Below, in pieces: positions 8,726 through 17,787 of a DNA stretch of 64,000 nucleotides. Below the pieces are notes generated by a model. It searched no databases and was not told where the DNA came from. It worked only from the letters and a program-made list of their open reading frames with translations. Made by a program: the position numbers and the translations under genes. Origin of the DNA: JBHGXV01 sp041920505 (GTDB lineage Bacteria; Bacillota; Bacilli; Brevibacillales; Brevibacillaceae); NCBI GenBank assembly GCA_041920505.1, contig JBHGXV010000039.1, positions 231,348 to 295,347 of the forward strand, in the 5' to 3' direction. Position 1 is the first letter of the stretch. Every line of letters starts with the position of its first letter.

Positions 8726-9559
8726 TTATCTCTGACGTAATTCGTGCAAATACTTGATTTCCTCGGCATACTCCCGTTCGTCCTCCACCGGCGTCTCAAG
8801 CACGACCGGCAGGTGCTCGAACGTTCCATCCGTCAGGAACTGGGCCAACGCTTCGCTGCCGATCTCGCCCTGACCAATCTTTTCGTGCCGGTCTTTTTGA
8901 CTGCCGAACGGCGCCTTGCTGTCGTTGAAGTGGATCGCCAGCAGGTGCTTAAGATAACCGGTCTGTTTCATCTCGTCCACCAGTTGGCCGAAGGTTTCCA
9001 GATTCCACTGTCCGGCGGCAAACGAATGGCAGGTGTCGAAACAAAAGCCGATTTTCTCCGGATACCGGCTGGCCGCCCGGATCTCCATCAGCGAACGGAT
9101 CGTCAGGCCCAGCTCCGATCCTTGTCCCGCCGTGTTTTCCAACAGCAGTTTCACCGGGCCGTCGTACTGCGCGAGGATCAGGTCAAGCGTCTCCACCATC
9201 CGCCTGATCCCGTATTCCTCCCCTTCGCCGACGTGTTTGCCGCAGTGGACCACCGCGCCGATCGCGCCGTACGCTTCGGCGATGTGCAGATCCTCCAGGA
9301 TGGAGCGGATCGTCACTTCCTGCAAATCATCCTTGGGGGTCGACAGATTGGTAATGTAGGGGGTGTGACAGACCAGCGTCAACTCGTGCTTTTGCATCAG
9401 GGCGACGCCTCGTGCGGCGTCTTTTTCGTCGATCTTTTTGGGACGCAGTCCGCGCGGATTTTTCGTAAACACCTGAAACGCTTCCGCGCCCAGTTCAACG
9501 GCTCGCTGCACAGCTTGTTCCAACCCTTTGGCCACGCTGATATGGCATCCGATTTTCAC
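8726..9559 (-). CDS. nfo: deoxyribonuclease IV (endonuclease IV, AP endonuclease)
   Basis: 277 aa with GTG start (GAGGTGACATT upstream). TIM-barrel metal-site motifs are present: GCHISVAKG, VCHTPYITNLSTP, VVHCGKHVG, LLLENTAGQG, GFCFDTCHSFAAG, LAIHFNDSKAPFGSQKDRHEKIGQG and PVVLETP. These supply the His/Glu/Asp ligands of a tri-zinc AP endonuclease acting in base excision repair. Length is normal for the bacterial family. It lies between typA and ylaH, an insertion relative to the B. subtilis order, and leads the nfo-ylaH-orf operon. Confidence 0.95.
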   Translation of the reverse strand: MKIGCHISVAKGLEQAVQRAVELGAEAFQVFTKNPRGLRPKKIDEKDAARGVALMQKHELTLVCHTPYITNLSTPKDDLQEVTIRSILEDLHIAEAYGAIGAVVHCGKHVGEGEEYGIRRMVETLDLILAQYDGPVKLLLENTAGQGSELGLTIRSLMEIRAASRYPEKIGFCFDTCHSFAAGQWNLETFGQLVDEMKQTGYLKHLLAIHFNDSKAPFGSQKDRHEKIGQGEIGSEALAQFLTDGTFEHLPVVLETPVEDEREYAEEIKYLHELRQR

Positions 9560-9629
9560 AATGTCACCTCGTCACTCACATCGATATAACCAGTTCATGT
9601 CTACTTTAACAGGTGGCATGGGGCCTGTC

Positions 9630-9660
9630 AAAAAAGAAGACCGCCCGGATGCGGGCGGCC
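9630..9660 (-). terminator. terminator after typA
   Basis: Minus strand CCGCCCGCATCCGGGCGG followed by TCTTCTTTTTT. Confidence 0.9.
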
Positions 9661-9677
9661 AGTGTCGGTTGCGGCGA

Positions 9678-11519
9678 TCACGCCTGCGGCTGGGCTTCCC
9701 AGCGCTTCTGTTTGGCGTAGCGCTCGCGGTCCGACTTGCTCAGGTATTTTTTGCGCAGGCGCACCGATTGCGGCGTCACCTCGCACAGTTCGTCGTCGTT
9801 GAGATACTCCAGGGCCTCTTCCAGCGTGAGGAGGCGCGGTGTTTTCATTTTCACCGTCTCCTCCTTGGTCGCGGAGCGGACGTTGGTCGCGTGTTTTTCC
9901 TTGCAGACGTTGACGGTCAGATCGTTGTCGCGGTTGTGCTCGCCGACAATCATCCCTTCGTACACTTCCGTTCCGGGCGGGATAAACATGACGCCCCGAT
10001 CCTCCACGGACATGAGGCCGTACGTGGTGGCTGTCCCCGTCTCGCTGGAGATCAGCACCCCGGCGCGGCGTCCGCCCACCTCTACCGGAATCAGCGGACG
10101 ATAGCTGTCGAACGAATGGCTCATGATCCCGTAACCGCGCGTGATCGTCAAAAACTCGGTGCGATAGCCGATCAGCCCGCGCGATGGGATCAAAAACTCC
10201 AGGCGCACCTGGCCGAAGCCGTTGTTGATCATGTTGACCATCTCCGCCTTGCGGGCGCCAAGGGTCTCCATCACCGCGCCGGTGTACTCTTCGGGAATAT
10301 CGATGATCAGCCGCTCGGTCGGCTCCATTTTCTGTCCGTCGATTTCGCGGATGATCACTTCCGGCTTGGAGACGGCCAGTTCGTACCCTTCGCGGCGCAT
10401 GTTTTCCACCAGAATGGACAGGTGCAACTCGCCCCGTCCGGAGACGATGAACGCGTCAGGCGAATCGGTTTCCTCCACGCGCAGCGAGACGTCTGTCTCC
10501 AGTTCGGCCAGCAGGCGTTCGCGCAGTTTGCGGGAGGTGACGTGCTTGCCTTCGCGTCCGGCGAACGGGCTGTTGTTGACCAAAAAGGTCATTTGCAGGG
10601 TGGGTTCGTCGATCTTCAACAGCGGCAGCGGATCGGGATGGTCGACATGGCAGACGGTTTCGCCGACGTTGATGTCCTCCAGCCCGGCCACCGCGACGAT
10701 GTCACCGGCGCGCGCCGTTTTTTGCTCGATCCGTTGCAGGCCGGAAAACCCGAACAGCTTCTGCACGCGCATCCGCTTCACCGTGCCGTCCCGTTTCACC
10801 AGGGCCACCTGGTCGTTGACGTTGATGGTGCCGCGGTAAATCCGCCCGATGCCGATCCGGCCGAGGAAGTCGTTGTAGTCCAGCATCGTCACCTGCATTT
10901 GCAGCGGCGACTCTTCGTCCGCCTCGGGAGCGGGGATGTGGTCGACAATCGCGTCAAACAGCGGCTTCAGGTCGTTTTCCAGCTTGTCCGGCGAAAGGCC
11001 GGCAATCCCGGCCAACCCGGAAGCGTAGACGATCGGGAAGTCCAGTTGTTCCTCCGTGGCGTCCAGATCGATAAACAGGTCGTAAATCTCGTTGATGACT
11101 TCCTGCGGCCGGGCGTTTTCGCGGTCGATCTTGTTGACCACGACGATCGGCACCACCTTGGCTTCGAGCGCCTTGCGCAGCACGAACCGCGTCTGCGGCA
11201 TGCAGCCCTCGAACGCGTCGACGATCAACAGCACGCCGTCCACCATGCTCATGATCCGTTCCACTTCGCCGCCGAAGTCGGCGTGGCCGGGCGTGTCGAG
11301 AATATTGATCGTGTAGTCCTTGTATGTCACGGAAGTGGTCTTGGCCAGGATGGTGATGCCGCGCTCCCGCTCCAGATCGTTGGAATCCAGCATCCGCTCT
11401 TCCACCTGCTGGTTGCTGCGGAACGTTCCGGACTGAATCAACAGCTTGTCAACCAGCGTCGTCTTTCCGTGGTCGACGTGGGCGATAATCGCAATGTTGC
11501 GAATGTCAGGGCGTTTCAT
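9678..11519 (-). CDS. typA: translational GTPase TypA/BipA
   Basis: 613 aa, full family length. G1 AHVDHGKTTL at residues 13-22, switch region ERGITILAKT, G3 DTPGHADFGGEVER, G4 NKIDRENARP, then EF-Tu-like domain II, EF-G domains III and V and the BipA-specific C-terminus (LNDDELCEVTPQSVRLRKKYL). It binds the ribosome and GTP and acts in 50S assembly and stress or cold adaptation. ATG with GAGGAGG upstream. B. subtilis ylaG orthologue, anchoring the yla synteny. Confidence 0.97.
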   Translation of the reverse strand: MKRPDIRNIAIIAHVDHGKTTLVDKLLIQSGTFRSNQQVEERMLDSNDLERERGITILAKTTSVTYKDYTINILDTPGHADFGGEVERIMSMVDGVLLIVDAFEGCMPQTRFVLRKALEAKVVPIVVVNKIDRENARPQEVINEIYDLFIDLDATEEQLDFPIVYASGLAGIAGLSPDKLENDLKPLFDAIVDHIPAPEADEESPLQMQVTMLDYNDFLGRIGIGRIYRGTINVNDQVALVKRDGTVKRMRVQKLFGFSGLQRIEQKTARAGDIVAVAGLEDINVGETVCHVDHPDPLPLLKIDEPTLQMTFLVNNSPFAGREGKHVTSRKLRERLLAELETDVSLRVEETDSPDAFIVSGRGELHLSILVENMRREGYELAVSKPEVIIREIDGQKMEPTERLIIDIPEEYTGAVMETLGARKAEMVNMINNGFGQVRLEFLIPSRGLIGYRTEFLTITRGYGIMSHSFDSYRPLIPVEVGGRRAGVLISSETGTATTYGLMSVEDRGVMFIPPGTEVYEGMIVGEHNRDNDLTVNVCKEKHATNVRSATKEETVKMKTPRLLTLEEALEYLNDDELCEVTPQSVRLRKKYLSKSDRERYAKQKRWEAQPQA

Positions 11520-11679
11520 ACAAACCTCCTCGTCTATGCATACTTTTCATCATAACAGGTGGAAGTATGCTTCACAATGTAAAAACGCAAATTTCCTGTG
11601 ATGAACTCGTTGCCTCGCCGTGACGCCTCGGGCAAAGAATGGTACGATTTAGACAGATATGGAGAAAAGAGGGTTGGCG

Positions 11680-13029
11680 ATGGACACCATCATTTCCCCT
11701 ACCCCCCAGCAGGTGAGCAATGCCGTCCTGTCGTTGGCGGAGGCATTCGGGCTGACGGCCTCCGTCTTTACACTTGTGCGCAAGTCAGAGCGGTTCGACT
11801 GGCAGAATGGACGGATGGATACCATCGAGTCGGCGTTCGACTGCCAATGCCATGTCATCCTCTGGTCGCCGGACGGACGCGTCGGACAAGCCGTGACCTC
11901 CGACTGGTCCATCCCGTCGGCCGAACGTGCCTTGCACCTGGCGAGACAAGCGATGCGCCCCGATCCGTCGCGGATCGCCCAACTTGACCGTTTGGCCGCC
12001 TTGGAGAAGCGCTGTCCCCCGGTCTTGCCTGCCGGGGAAGCGACGGATGGGCCGAAAGAGGCGTTGGCGGCGTCTTTCTCAGCCCGCCACCAGGCCATCT
12101 GCTCCCGCCTGTCCGTCGGTTTCGTAAAAACAGCCGTCACCCTCAGCCGGGAGCTGTACCTGGCGGCCCGCAGCGACGGTGCTGTCCATCAGACGAGCTT
12201 GTGGCGCGTCCGCTTGACAGACGCCATCCGGCAATCGGCCGACACGGCGTGGCGACAAGTTCACAGCGGCCTGACCGTCCCGGAACCCGACCTGCCCTGT
12301 CCCGATCAGCTCGCTTTGGCACTCCCGGCACCAGACGGCCGCTGGGCGCATCCGGCGGACAAGCCGGGAGGGGCAGCGGGATCGGGAACGCGCCATCATC
12401 AGAATCTTCTGGTTGATTCCGCCGTACTCGCCCGGTTGCTGTTCGCCTGGTTTCGCCATTCGGGCAAACTGCCGCCGTCCAGCGCCGCGACCTTGCGTTT
12501 CGAACCGGTGGAAGGAAGTCCCGGTTATACCCCGATCCACCCCTGGGGGTATTTGGCCGCTCCAGCCACGCTGTGTTCGGCAAACGGCAGCGATCCTGTA
12601 TACCTCCATGCCCTTCGCCACGCCCCCGCTCCGTTCGCCGGCCATCTGTCCCTGGAGCTGGCGCCGCTCGCCGATCCGGCCGGGATAAAACACGTGACGG
12701 AGGCATATGCCGCTCTGGCCGCCCGAAAGCTGGTTTCGGACGATACGACGCGGGTTCTGGAAGGAGTGGACAAGCTGTACGTCGATCCGTCAGGCAAGCG
12801 CTTTGCCTTGCTGCCGACCCAGGCGTTTGCCGGAAAAGGCGGGCAACTCGTCCCCGCCCCCGCCGGCTGGCTGCACGGTTCGCTCGATCAGTTGCTTTTG
12901 GCGCTGGTGGGCGGCGCGGGGCCCGGGCGGATTGAGTGGGGCGACCCGCAAACCGATTGGACGGCCGCGCTTCCGGCATACGCCTTGCTCCGGCCGAGAG
13001 AAGGAGGGAATCTGGATGCTGCAACCTGA
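11680..13029 (+). CDS. divergent TldD/PmbA-like protein (subunit 1)
   Basis: 449 aa from ATG 11680 (AGAGGG 6 nt upstream). The N-terminal 100 residues follow the PmbA/TldD pattern: FDWQNGRMDTIESAF, then VILWSPDGRVGQAVTSDW and a helix AERALHLARQAMRPDP. The middle part (TLSRELYLAARSDGAVHQT) resembles the PmbA strand with a conserved SxG. I find no HExxxH zinc motif, so it would not be the catalytic TldD subunit as known. Overlaps the next gene by 14 nt. Family call is inference from pattern; the partner gene makes it more likely. Confidence 0.5.
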   Translation: MDTIISPTPQQVSNAVLSLAEAFGLTASVFTLVRKSERFDWQNGRMDTIESAFDCQCHVILWSPDGRVGQAVTSDWSIPSAERALHLARQAMRPDPSRIAQLDRLAALEKRCPPVLPAGEATDGPKEALAASFSARHQAICSRLSVGFVKTAVTLSRELYLAARSDGAVHQTSLWRVRLTDAIRQSADTAWRQVHSGLTVPEPDLPCPDQLALALPAPDGRWAHPADKPGGAAGSGTRHHQNLLVDSAVLARLLFAWFRHSGKLPPSSAATLRFEPVEGSPGYTPIHPWGYLAAPATLCSANGSDPVYLHALRHAPAPFAGHLSLELAPLADPAGIKHVTEAYAALAARKLVSDDTTRVLEGVDKLYVDPSGKRFALLPTQAFAGKGGQLVPAPAGWLHGSLDQLLLALVGGAGPGRIEWGDPQTDWTAALPAYALLRPREGGNLDAAT

Positions 13030-14329
13030 ACAACTGGCCGACCGGCTCACCCGGGCGATTCGCCATCCGGCGCACACGCCCGGACTGGCCGCGTACCATC
13101 TCTCATGGACGGAAACGCGCAGCCTGGATTCAAACGGCGCAAGCGAGGCCTGTGAAGTCATCCTGCGGTTGATCTGGCAGGACGGCTGCGTCTCGCTGCA
13201 CCGCGTTTCCCCATCCTTGCTAGCCGATGGGCTCCCGCTCGCCGCATTCAGCCGCCGCCGCTTTCGCGAGGACGGTCTGCGCCTGCTGGCGAAGCCGCAA
13301 GCGGTGCCCGCCGTCTCGCTGCGCGACGAGGCGATCATCGCAGCGTTGGACAATGGGCGAATCCCCATTGCGCTTGAGGGCTTCACCGGCCGCTTCCGCG
13401 TGCAACGCCGCACCGTGGCCCAGTCAAACGGCCTGTATCTCAGTGAAACAGCGACCGAAGCTCGCTTTTTCCCGCAAGAGAGCGCCTGCCCGTTTGACAG
13501 CCACAGCCGCAGGCTGCCGGACGAGGCCCTGGCCGAGTACCTGCAAAGCGAACGCGACTGGTTCAACCGGCTTTTGCCCGCATCCCGCGCGTCCAAAAGC
13601 GTCACGCCGCACACTCTTTTCTTCGCGTCAGAAGCCACCCCATTCACCCGGGCCGCGACACGACACCAGAGCACCGATTCCCATCTCGCGCGCGAACGCG
13701 GAGCATCAACCCCTGTCACTGTGCTGTTTTCCCCGTCAGCCGTCCGTTCGCTTATGCACGCCGGTTTCGGCGTTCACCTGACCGAAGCGGACGGCCTGCC
13801 CGTCGCCCGCCGCCTGATCGAGCACGGCTCCCGGCACGCAGCGATTACGCTTCGGCACGACCCGCTTCGTCCCTGGTCGCCCGGCAGTTACCGGTTCAGC
13901 GACGAAGGCACTCCGGCGCGGACCGTCACGCTGTTTGCCCCCGGTCACCGGCAACCGGCCGCGTTCCTGTCCTGCCGCGAGGCCCGTCGCCTGGGCATCC
14001 CGCCTGCACCGGGATACAATCCGCTCGCGCTCCATTGGCGGACAGGCAAAACGCTTCCGTTTCGCCAGTGGTTGCAGACAGACGAGACGGCGATTTGCTT
14101 GTCCCGTATCCATCTGCCGGAGTGCTGTTCGCCGTTTGCTCCCCAGGCGTGCTGGTCCCCTAGGGCTGTGCTGTTCCGCCGCAGCCGTCCTGAGGCGCTA
14201 CTCGACCTGCGGTTCGACCTCTCATTGGCCGACTTGCTTTCGTCACCTCGGTTGCTGGGCGTCACCCGGCCAGGCTGGGATGCGTGCGGACTGGCCGTGC
14301 CCGCCGTTTGGGCGGCAATTCCTGGGTAA
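13016..14329 (+). CDS. divergent TldE/PmbA-like protein (subunit 2)
   Basis: 437 aa from ATG 13016 with AAGGAGGG 8 nt upstream, inside the tail of the preceding gene. The C-terminal half has the PmbA signature: ITLRHDPLRPWSPGSYRFSD, then EGTPARTVTLFAPGH, FLSCREARRLG and a LLxxP-like end. The middle part (RTVAQSNGLYLSETATEARF) matches the PmbA strand with NxxG. No HExxxH is visible. TldD/TldE-type heterodimers are zinc proteases that process modified peptides or toxins; here both subunits look non-canonical. No RiPP precursor is evident nearby. Confidence 0.55.
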   Translation: MLQPEQLADRLTRAIRHPAHTPGLAAYHLSWTETRSLDSNGASEACEVILRLIWQDGCVSLHRVSPSLLADGLPLAAFSRRRFREDGLRLLAKPQAVPAVSLRDEAIIAALDNGRIPIALEGFTGRFRVQRRTVAQSNGLYLSETATEARFFPQESACPFDSHSRRLPDEALAEYLQSERDWFNRLLPASRASKSVTPHTLFFASEATPFTRAATRHQSTDSHLARERGASTPVTVLFSPSAVRSLMHAGFGVHLTEADGLPVARRLIEHGSRHAAITLRHDPLRPWSPGSYRFSDEGTPARTVTLFAPGHRQPAAFLSCREARRLGIPPAPGYNPLALHWRTGKTLPFRQWLQTDETAICLSRIHLPECCSPFAPQACWSPRAVLFRRSRPEALLDLRFDLSLADLLSSPRLLGVTRPGWDACGLAVPAVWAAIPG

Positions 14330-14425
14330 TCGCTCCACCCGCGCCGCAGACCAGCGGCACAAAAAAAACGCGCCCGCACACACCTGTCAAAGGTAAGTTC
14401 CCTCTCTGTCCGCGTCTGGGCACGT

Positions 14426-14454
14426 AAAAAAGGAGACGCCGAGCGCATCTCCTT
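14426..14454 (-). terminator. terminator after speD
   Basis: Minus strand AAGGAGATGCGC ... GCGTCTCCTT followed by a T-run. Confidence 0.85.
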
Positions 14455-14467
14455 TGACATTTCCAAT

Positions 14468-14875
14468 TTACTTGTTCACAGTTGCCAGTTGCTTGACTGC
14501 CTCGGATTCGACAACTTGCAGTTCGCCAACGCCGCGGATCAGTTTCTTTGCGTGTACTTTTTCCGGCTTCAGGACGGAGATCATGTACTCGATCGCAACT
14601 TCAGGATCAACCGTTTCTCCACAGGTGTAGCAGTCTAGCGCCGCGAAACCGCGCTCAGGATAGGTGTGGATGGACAAATGACTTTCCGAGAGAAGAACCA
14701 GAACGGTAGCTCCTTGAGGAGAAAATTGCTTCGACTGTACGCCCAGTACAGTAGCACCGCACGCTTCTGCCGCTTCAATCATTTGTTGCTTCAAGAATTC
14801 CGCATCGTTGAGAAGATCAAATTGTACTCCCCATGTGTCAATGGCAACGTGTCTTCCGAAAGTAGAGTATTCCAC
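14468..14875 (-). CDS. speD: S-adenosylmethionine decarboxylase proenzyme
   Basis: 135 aa with GTG start (GGGGGAAG upstream). The self-cleavage site is LLSESHLSIHTYPE: cleavage before Ser65 yields the pyruvoyl group, leaving a small beta chain of 64 residues. The conserved Cys pair is in DCYTCGET. This is the short class 1B form (SpeH/SpeD of Bacilli). It makes decarboxylated AdoMet for spermidine synthesis and fits the speA gene at 21385. Upstream (14940-14965) is a hairpin of unclear role. Confidence 0.95.
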   Translation of the reverse strand: MEYSTFGRHVAIDTWGVQFDLLNDAEFLKQQMIEAAEACGATVLGVQSKQFSPQGATVLVLLSESHLSIHTYPERGFAALDCYTCGETVDPEVAIEYMISVLKPEKVHAKKLIRGVGELQVVESEAVKQLATVNK

Positions 14876-15072
14876 TTTTCGGCTTCCCCCTTCCTAGCAA
14901 GTGTAATCTTGAAACATCGCTAGGACCTGCGTCATTCACTAACGGGGGCGGTTTCTCCCGTGTTTTCCACCCTTTAAAGTGAATCCTGGTTCCTAATCCT
15001 GTTTTTCCAACGAAATTAAAAGTATCACGGTTCAGGCTAATTGACAATACCTTTTTTCAAATATTTTTTGGG

Positions 15073-15100
15073 AAAAAGAAAAACGGGCGCACATGCGCCC
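15073..15100 (-). terminator. terminator after the 198-aa paralogue
   Basis: Minus strand GGGCGCATGTGCGCCC followed by GTTTTTCTTTTT. Confidence 0.85.
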
Positions 15101-15118
15101 ATCGTGTCAGAAATGTTG

Positions 15119-15715
15119 TCATGCTTCCAGTACAAACAAGCGTCGGGCCAGGACGGCCAACTTCTCGTCGATCGCGCCGATTCGCTCCGGCGTCGCCTTT
15201 TTCGCCCAGTTGCGCAGGTCGAGCAACCGGTCCGTCTCTTCGCGAATCCAAGCGATCTCCTGTTCCGAACCGGTCCGCCGAAACACCGATTCCAGCTCCT
15301 TGGCCAAGTTGCCCGGTTTGGCTTCAAAAATCGGCGTCTCCGTGTCGTCCGACACCTCTTCGATGCGAACCACGGCCCCCTCGTCGTAATGGTACACAAC
15401 GGTAAACCCGTCGTAAATCCGATGTACAATGCCATGCCCTTTGAACGTTTTCATCGCTTTGCGCATCGCATTGGCAAGAGTCAGGTCGCTGATGACGTAG
15501 GAACTTTCGCACAAGAAGCGATTTCCTACGCGGCGAAACGGCAGTTGGATTTCGCCGCAGCGATCCTCGATGATTATGTCCCGATCACCGTTATCGCAAA
15601 CTTTTACGTGAACCAAAATGTTTTCCTTGGCAAATAGGTTGACAAACTTGTCAAGATCCTGTTCGCTCATGATGAAATAGGCGCTCGCGTAATTGGTAGC
15701 CAAACGCTGTGCCAT
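15119..15715 (-). CDS. conserved protein of unknown function (paralogue A)
   Basis: 198 aa from ATG 15715; the frame is open upstream to 15910, but that part has no coding character and MAQRLATNYASAYFIMS is a natural N-terminus. Paralogous to the gene at 18580-19179: both have an N-terminal beta-rich half, GHGIVHRIYDGFTVVY against GHAIVKIFNDKQIVV, AVVRIEEV against AVRIVEI, and both end in a charged helical hairpin terminating in LEA. No known domain recognised. Likely a cytosolic Bacilli-specific family. Confidence 0.7.
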   Translation of the reverse strand: MAQRLATNYASAYFIMSEQDLDKFVNLFAKENILVHVKVCDNGDRDIIIEDRCGEIQLPFRRVGNRFLCESSYVISDLTLANAMRKAMKTFKGHGIVHRIYDGFTVVYHYDEGAVVRIEEVSDDTETPIFEAKPGNLAKELESVFRRTGSEQEIAWIREETDRLLDLRNWAKKATPERIGAIDEKLAVLARRLFVLEA

Positions 15716-16070
15716 AATGATCGCCCCAATCTCCAGTTTTCCAAGCCTCAGATCGGCTTGGATTCGGCGGCTTCCTGACGTAACGGCGGCCTTCCGTTCG
15801 GAGATGAAGCTAAGTATCGACAAATGATCGTTGTAGCACCTGACCTTGCCCCGTGAGCCGAAACTCGTATTGGGTAATGAAGGCGGATCACCTACTTTTG
15901 AGATGTACACTCACACACCTTCATTATACATGAGCCAACCGAAAAAATCTTGTAAAGAAACCAGAGGATTTCAGAAAAATCAAGGATAATTCCGATTGAG
16001 CCGCGTTTTCGCGAGACGTTCTACACGCTATGCCGCTTTCTCTTTCGATTCTTGCCGGATACAGCCTGAT

Positions 16071-16571
16071 TCACCCATGAGACGAGCCCGCCATTTTCAG
16101 GACGGCCAACTCCTCTTCGGAAAGGTTGTAGGCGGATTTGCCCTGTTTGATCGGCTTGGCGTACGTCCGCGACTCTTCTCGGCCGTAGATGCTGGTGATC
16201 ACCACGCCGTTTTGTTCGTCGTCCAAAATCGCGATCGAAAAACTGAGATCGCTGCCCACCTCGTCAAACGCGTTGTACCGCAATACGGCCAGGTTCCCGC
16301 ACTGGCCGGCCACTTTTTGCGCCAGTCGGTTGATCTGGAACTGCTGGTCGCTCTGCTGTTTCTCCCACTGTTCCATCCGATCGAGCAGCCGGGCGAGTCC
16401 CGCTTCCAGATTGCCGCCGTCGCTCGCGGCAAAAAACCGCTTCATCTGCTTGCGCAACCTGCCCAGGCGCGCATTGGTTATGATCAGGCAAACGAACAAA
16501 AGCAGCGTCAACGCGATCAGAACCAGCGTGAGATAAGGGGAAGTCAAGATCGATAGGATTTGCTGTGACAT
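16071..16571 (-). CDS. DUF4446 family membrane-anchored protein
   Basis: 166 aa from ATG 16571 (AAAGGAAG upstream). One N-terminal membrane helix (LTLVLIALTLLLFVCLI) is followed by a coiled coil (RLGRLRKQMKRFF, LDRMEQWEKQQSDQQFQINR) and the DUF4446 core: YNAFDEVGSDLSFSIAILD and GVVITSIYGREESRTYAKPI. Function unknown; often found near chromosome-partition genes in other Bacilli, but not here. Confidence 0.88.
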   Translation of the reverse strand: MSQQILSILTSPYLTLVLIALTLLLFVCLIITNARLGRLRKQMKRFFAASDGGNLEAGLARLLDRMEQWEKQQSDQQFQINRLAQKVAGQCGNLAVLRYNAFDEVGSDLSFSIAILDDEQNGVVITSIYGREESRTYAKPIKQGKSAYNLSEEELAVLKMAGSSHG

Positions 16572-16752
16572 GCGCTGTTTCTTCCTTTCGTACACGGCAG
16601 TGGACTTTTTTACCTATCCTATTGTACATCCGTGTCCCGGCGGGTTCAAATAGATCATGCAATTCTCCTCAAAACCCATGGTATTCAGCCATTCGCGGAT
16701 GCACTATACTGGAAGAAAAAACCGTCTCATCAATGCCGAAAGGAGCGACTCT

Positions 16753-17787
16753 ATGACTGATCCCTCTCTTTTGTTTTTGAAAATGATCCCCATCGAACAA
16801 AAAGGCTGGCTCACCCTGCGCACGGCCGAAGGACAACCGATGACTGCCCAGTCCGTCGTCGGTCACATCGGCGCCGACCATCTCGTCGTCCTGTCGTTCT
16901 GGCAACAGCCGGTACCAACGTCAAAACTGACCCAGGCGGAGTTCCGCTACATCGACAAGTCCGGCATCTACACGCTTACCGGCAAACGGCTGGAAGCCGT
17001 GGAACGGGCGGGGGGCGGAATGCGGCTGACGATGTCGGCCCCGTTCGAGATGACACACCGCCAGCAGCGGGACTTTATCCGCATCGAACCGGAGACGACG
17101 GTCACCGTCTCGTTTACGCCGCTGTTTCCCGACGACTACCGCGCCGGTACCGGGGTCGTCAAGGACATGAGCGGCAACGGACTCCGCTTCGTCACGGACG
17201 AATTCGTCCACAAGGAGTCGATCCTGCGTCTGTCGTTTCCCCTGCCCGAGCGAGAACGGGTCATCACGGTGATCGGACAGGTGGTCCGCAAAGAATTTGT
17301 CAAGGACGAAACCGTCACCTCTGTCCGTTACCTCGAAGTGGAACCGGATGATCAAAAGGCGATTGTCGCCTATTGCGTGGCCGAACAGTTGCGCCTTGCG
17401 CAACGCCAGGTGCGGCAACGGCGAAAATTCGCCCGCGTAACCCCCGCCGAGCCGTTTGTCGCCACACTGCGCGGCATCGACAGCACCCAGGTGCGCGAAT
17501 CGGAAGTCGTCAATCTCGGCGGCGGCGGCCTGTTGGTCAAAACCCCCTTTCCTCTGCCGAGTTGTCCGATTTATCAAACGGTTTTCGCGATTCCCCCCAT
17601 CGGCCAAACGATCGAAGCCTACGTAAAAGTGCTTGAGTCGCGAAAGGAACACGGGGCCTTTTTTTACCACCTGGAGTTTGTCGACATTTCCGGCGAGCAC
17701 CAGGAGGCGATCATCGAGTACGTGCTGGAGCAGCAACTGGCGCTGTTGAACGAACCGGACGCCAACGTCACTCCGCCGTCTGCGTAA
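16753..17787 (+). CDS. tandem PilZ-domain protein (c-di-GMP receptor candidate)
   Basis: 344 aa from ATG 16753 (GAAAGGAG upstream). An N-terminal YcgR-like beta domain is followed by a first PilZ domain with the RxxxR motif in RQQRDFIRIEP and DMSGNGLRF. A second PilZ domain has RQRRKFARVTP and NLGGGGLLV. Both carry the Arg pair plus the (D/N)xSxxG-type loop, the second with GGGG in place of SxxG. It probably links c-di-GMP to motility or exopolysaccharide; no flagellar genes are near. Its last 20 bases overlap the converging endonuclease III-like gene. Confidence 0.85.
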   Translation: MTDPSLLFLKMIPIEQKGWLTLRTAEGQPMTAQSVVGHIGADHLVVLSFWQQPVPTSKLTQAEFRYIDKSGIYTLTGKRLEAVERAGGGMRLTMSAPFEMTHRQQRDFIRIEPETTVTVSFTPLFPDDYRAGTGVVKDMSGNGLRFVTDEFVHKESILRLSFPLPERERVITVIGQVVRKEFVKDETVTSVRYLEVEPDDQKAIVAYCVAEQLRLAQRQVRQRRKFARVTPAEPFVATLRGIDSTQVRESEVVNLGGGGLLVKTPFPLPSCPIYQTVFAIPPIGQTIEAYVKVLESRKEHGAFFYHLEFVDISGEHQEAIIEYVLEQQLALLNEPDANVTPPSA

